Shown here piece by piece: positions 3,866-6,292 of a stretch of 6,292 nucleotides of DNA. The notes below the pieces were generated by a model. The model was not told the origin of the DNA, did not search any database, and saw only the letters and a list, made by a program, of their open reading frames with translations. This DNA is from Desulfatirhabdium butyrativorans. GTDB taxonomy: Bacteria; Desulfobacterota; Desulfobacteria; Desulfobacterales; JAIFKL01. The stretch is taken from NCBI GenBank assembly GCA_022736535.1, contig DZCT01000303.1, positions 1 to 6,292 on the forward strand. The letters run 5' to 3'. The position numbers were made by a program, and so were the translations under genes. Position 1 is the stretch's first letter, and each line of letters opens with the position of its first letter.

Positions 3866-6292
3866 ATGTCTAAAAGGTATGCGTTTTTTTCAGTTTTTAA
3901 GGCAATGGCGCTGATGTCCGGATATTGGAGAAAAGCAAACTTTTTCAAATCTGTTATGATTGCAGTCATCATCGCAGTCGGTTTCGGGTGTTCAAGCCTT
4001 TACGCCCAAAACTGGGACACAGCCTTCGGCAACCCCGGAATCGCCGGAGATGTCAAAGCCCTTGCGGTTGACGGCAGCGGAAATCTGTATGTCGGAGGAA
4101 ATTTTACAACCGCCGGGGGCGTGAGCGCGAATAGGACCGCCAAATGGGACGGCTCGGCATGGAGCGCCCTGGGTACCGGATTGAACGGCATTGTCTATGC
4201 CCTTGCGGTTGACGGCAGCGGGAATCTGTATGCCGGGGGGAATTTTACAACCGCCGGAGGCGTGGGAGCGAATAAGATCGCCAAATGGGACGGCTCGGCA
4301 TGGAGCGCCCTGGGGACCGGAATGGACAACGCTGTCTATGCCCTTGCGTGTGACGGCAGCGGGAATCTGTATGCCGGAGGGAATTTTACAACCGCCGGGG
4401 GCGTGAGCGTGAATTATATCGCCAAATGGAACGGCTCGGCATGGAGCGCCCTGGGGACCGGAATGGACAACGCTGTCTATGCCCTTGCGTGTGACATCAG
4501 CGGGAATGTGTATGCCGGGGGGAATTTTACAACCGCCGGGGGCGTGAGCGCGAATTATATCGCCAAATGGAGCGGCTCGGCATGGATCGCCCTGGGTACC
4601 GGAATGAGCAACGCTGTCTATGCCCTTGCGTGTGACATCGGCGGGAATCTGTATGCCGGGGGCATGTTCGCGAATTATATCGCCAAATGGGACGGCTCGG
4701 CATGGAGCGTCCTGGGGACAGGAATGGACTCCTGGGTCTATGCCCTTGCGTTTGACAGCAGTTTGAAGCTGTATGCCGGGGGCATGTTCGTGACCGCCGG
4801 GGGCGTGAGCGCGAATAGGATCGCCAAATGGAACGGCTCGGCATGGAGCGCTCTGGGGACCGGAATGAACAACCATGTCTATGCCCTTGCGTGTTACGGC
4901 AGCGGGAATGTGTATGTGTATGCCGGGGGGCAGTTTACAACCGCCGGGGGGAATACATCAAATAATATTGCCCGGTATGGCTTTGCTGCCGAACCCACAA
5001 CACAGGCAACCGCCGTGAATTTCACATCTGTAACCGATACTTCCATGACAATGAACTGGACAAACGGCAGCGGCGCAAACCGGATTGTGCTGATGAAAGC
5101 CGCCAGCAATGTTGATTCAAATCCTGCTGACGGAACGAGTTACACGGCAAATGCGGCTTTCGGTTCCGGTTCCCTGACCGGAACCGGCAATTACGTTGTG
5201 TATAAGGGCAACAGTAATTCTGTCACCGTCACCGGACTGACCGCAGGCACAACCTATTTTGTGGCTGTTTATGAATACAACGGCTCCGCCGGAACGGAAA
5301 ATTATCTAACTTCCATTGCCCCGGCGACCGGCAACGCCACAACTGCCGGATGCAACTGCACTGATACAGGCGTTACCGGTATTCCGCAGACGGAGTGCGA
5401 GGCATTGGTTGCGCTTTACAACAGCACCGACGGCGCAGGCTGGACAAATAAAACCAACTGGAATACCTCTTCTGCCTGCGGCGCTTGGTACGGCGTTACG
5501 GTTTCGGCGGGGCATGTTACTCAGGTAAATCTTAATGGCAATAATCTGATCGGTACGATTCCGGTTGAATTGGGAAATCTCAGCAGCGCGGCTAACCTTG
5601 TCCTGTCTGACAATCAACTGACCGGCACAATTCCCAATTTTAGTCAGGCAAGCTTGAAGATTCTTACTCTTGATCAAAACCAACTGAGCGGCCCAATTCC
5701 GAATTTCAATCTGACGAATTTGAACAATCTTTATCTTAACCATAACAGCCTGACCGGAACTATCCCGAATTTCAGCGGAATGCCGAATCTTCAATATCTT
5801 TGGCTTAACAATAATCAACTGACCGGTGCAATTCCCAACTTCATTCAGCCTCTGGTGTATCTGATTCTCAGCAATAATTTATTGACCGGCTCCATACCTG
5901 CTTACAATCTGCCCACGCTTACCAGACTTGCACTTTCCGGAAATCAACTGGACGGTCAGATTCCGGATTTCGCTCTGCCTGTTTTGGATATCCTTCACCT
6001 TAATGGAAATCTCTTGACCGGAGATATTCCTGCTTCATTTGCAAATCTGACAAATCTCAGCAATACAGGCACGGATTTAGGTTACAACCTGCTCAGACCG
6101 ATTTCCGATCCCGGGTTAAACACGTTTGTCAATTCAAAAGACCCGGACTGGGCAGCCACGCAGACCATCCCGCCGACAAATTTGGGGACAGCAGACATTA
6201 CGGCAAACAGCATCAAGGTTACATGGACGCCCATTGCCTACACTGCGGACGGCGGTTATTACCGTGTCAAATATGCCACAACGTCCGGCGGA
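3866..6292 (+). CDS. Large secreted propeller / FN3 / leucine-rich-repeat protein (3' end outside window)
   Basis: The first 809 codons are open to the last base. Residues 1-47 form a long signal peptide: a basic N-region, hydrophobic core VMIAVIIAVGFG (30-41), and likely cleavage after SLYA-47. Residues 63-374 are seven tandem repeats of mostly 47 residues (VYALAVDGSGNLYAGG, then NFTTAGG, then IAKWDGSAWSALGTGM), like the DUF5122/delta-60 beta-propeller repeats. Residues ~376-492 look like a fibronectin type III domain (VTGLTAGTTYFVAVYEYNGS). Residues ~496-550 are an LRR N-terminal cap (ECEALVALYNSTDGAGWTNK, then WYGVT), followed to ~730 by eight plant-type leucine-rich repeats (NQLTGTIPN pattern). 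From ~769 a second FN3-like domain begins (PPTNLGTADITANSIKVTW). The make-up suggests an exported adhesion or binding protein; its ligand is unknown and any anchoring or sorting signal would lie beyond the window. It starts after three TA remnants and is probably its own transcription unit. Confidence 0.9.
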   Translation, partial: MSKRYAFFSVFKAMALMSGYWRKANFFKSVMIAVIIAVGFGCSSLYAQNWDTAFGNPGIAGDVKALAVDGSGNLYVGGNFTTAGGVSANRTAKWDGSAWSALGTGLNGIVYALAVDGSGNLYAGGNFTTAGGVGANKIAKWDGSAWSALGTGMDNAVYALACDGSGNLYAGGNFTTAGGVSVNYIAKWNGSAWSALGTGMDNAVYALACDISGNVYAGGNFTTAGGVSANYIAKWSGSAWIALGTGMSNAVYALACDIGGNLYAGGMFANYIAKWDGSAWSVLGTGMDSWVYALAFDSSLKLYAGGMFVTAGGVSANRIAKWNGSAWSALGTGMNNHVYALACYGSGNVYVYAGGQFTTAGGNTSNNIARYGFAAEPTTQATAVNFTSVTDTSMTMNWTNGSGANRIVLMKAASNVDSNPADGTSYTANAAFGSGSLTGTGNYVVYKGNSNSVTVTGLTAGTTYFVAVYEYNGSAGTENYLTSIAPATGNATTAGCNCTDTGVTGIPQTECEALVALYNSTDGAGWTNKTNWNTSSACGAWYGVTVSAGHVTQVNLNGNNLIGTIPVELGNLSSAANLVLSDNQLTGTIPNFSQASLKILTLDQNQLSGPIPNFNLTNLNNLYLNHNSLTGTIPNFSGMPNLQYLWLNNNQLTGAIPNFIQPLVYLILSNNLLTGSIPAYNLPTLTRLALSGNQLDGQIPDFALPVLDILHLNGNLLTGDIPASFANLTNLSNTGTDLGYNLLRPISDPGLNTFVNSKDPDWAATQTIPPTNLGTADITANSIKVTWTPIAYTADGGYYRVKYATTSGG
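4052..4976 (+). repeat. Seven tandem 141-bp propeller repeats
   Basis: Units start at 4052, 4193, 4334, 4475, 4616, 4736 and 4877. Each is exactly 141 bp except the fifth, which is 120 bp after an in-frame 21-bp loss removing TTAGGVS or equivalent, and the last, which ends early. The units are strikingly alike at DNA level, including synonymous positions (gcccttgcg, ggctcggcatgg). The seventh unit carries a 6-bp tandem duplication, gtgtat twice at 4910-4921, adding Val-Tyr. The last unit lacks the KWDGSAW strand, while residues 49-58 before unit 1 (NWDTAFGNPG) resemble it, as expected for a seven-bladed propeller closed by strand exchange between its ends. Confidence 0.9.
5516..6055 (+). repeat. 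Eight plant-type leucine-rich repeats within the surface protein
   Basis: Residues ~551-730 hold eight units of 21-25 residues with the pattern L-x-L-x-x-N-x-L-T-G-x-I-P (for example LVLSDNQLTGTIPN, LYLNHNSLTGTIPN, LHLNGNLLTGDIP). The GxIP signature is typical of plant receptor LRRs and is also found in some bacterial secreted proteins. Unlike the propeller repeats these have diverged at DNA level, so they are an older array. The unit lengths are irregular, shorter than the canonical 24 in the middle. A degenerate ninth (GYNLLRPISDPG) may cap the array. Confidence 0.85.

Noticed and set aside
3992..4876. 294-codon reverse-strand open frame with repeated Pro/His/Arg-rich units
   Set aside because: It is the antisense shadow of the propeller repeats; one stop-free unit on that strand multiplied by seven stays open. 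The forward frame has the signal peptide, ribosome binding site and recognisable domains.
5306..5818. 170-codon reverse-strand frame opposite the LRR region
   Set aside because: It is the antisense shadow of the forward LRR frame, which has repeat periodicity and a cap domain.

Overview
The window (6292 bp, moderate GC) looks like a piece of a Gram-negative anaerobic or respiratory bacterial chromosome. Four things point to a Desulfobacterota-like organism, such as the large filamentous or multicellular relatives of Desulfonema: a type-B (Bacteroidota/Deltaproteobacteria-style) succinate dehydrogenase/fumarate reductase; several dispersed palindromic repeats; eroding toxin-antitoxin (TA) genes; and a large secreted propeller/LRR/FN3 protein. 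No rRNA or similar marker is present, so this placement is an inference; Bacteroidota/Chlorobiota or Chloroflexota cannot be excluded.

Layout. 1-1476: the end of a core respiratory operon, with the C-terminal part of the flavoprotein subunit (sdhA/frdA) followed directly by a complete iron-sulfur subunit (sdhB/frdB). 1477-1711: a gene-free spacer holding three unrelated perfect palindromes. 1712-2276: an antitoxin-first hicB-hicA pair with overlapping reading frames. 2277-3073: an ~800 bp spacer with a probable terminator, a 95 bp inverted repeat, a GC-rich hairpin and a nested MITE-like element (about 2867-3024). That element abuts what looks like the last 17 codons of a lost antitoxin gene. 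3074-3421: a MazF/PemK-family toxin gene, full length but with Cys where the family's catalytic Arg is expected. 3422-3865: short repeats and a frameshifted, start-less remnant of a DUF5615-type (PIN-like) toxin gene. 3866-6292: the first 809 codons of a large secreted protein that runs off the window. It has a signal peptide, seven 47-residue beta-propeller repeats, an FN3-like domain, eight plant-type leucine-rich repeats, and the beginning of a second FN3-like domain.

How it fits together. The Sdh/Frd subunits work together at the membrane in fumarate/succinate interconversion; the membrane cytochrome subunit and most of the flavoprotein lie upstream, outside the window. The ~2.3 kb between this core operon and the surface-protein gene is an accessory island where three TA modules sit in different states: hicBA apparently intact, the mazF module probably inactivated (antitoxin lost, catalytic residue changed), and the DUF5615 module clearly dead. 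Dispersed repeats fill the gaps between them. The surface protein is a modular extracellular binding or adhesion candidate. Its propeller blades are nearly identical at DNA level, so they were probably copied or homogenised recently. I see no rRNA, tRNA, CRISPR array, complete insertion sequence or recognised riboswitch.
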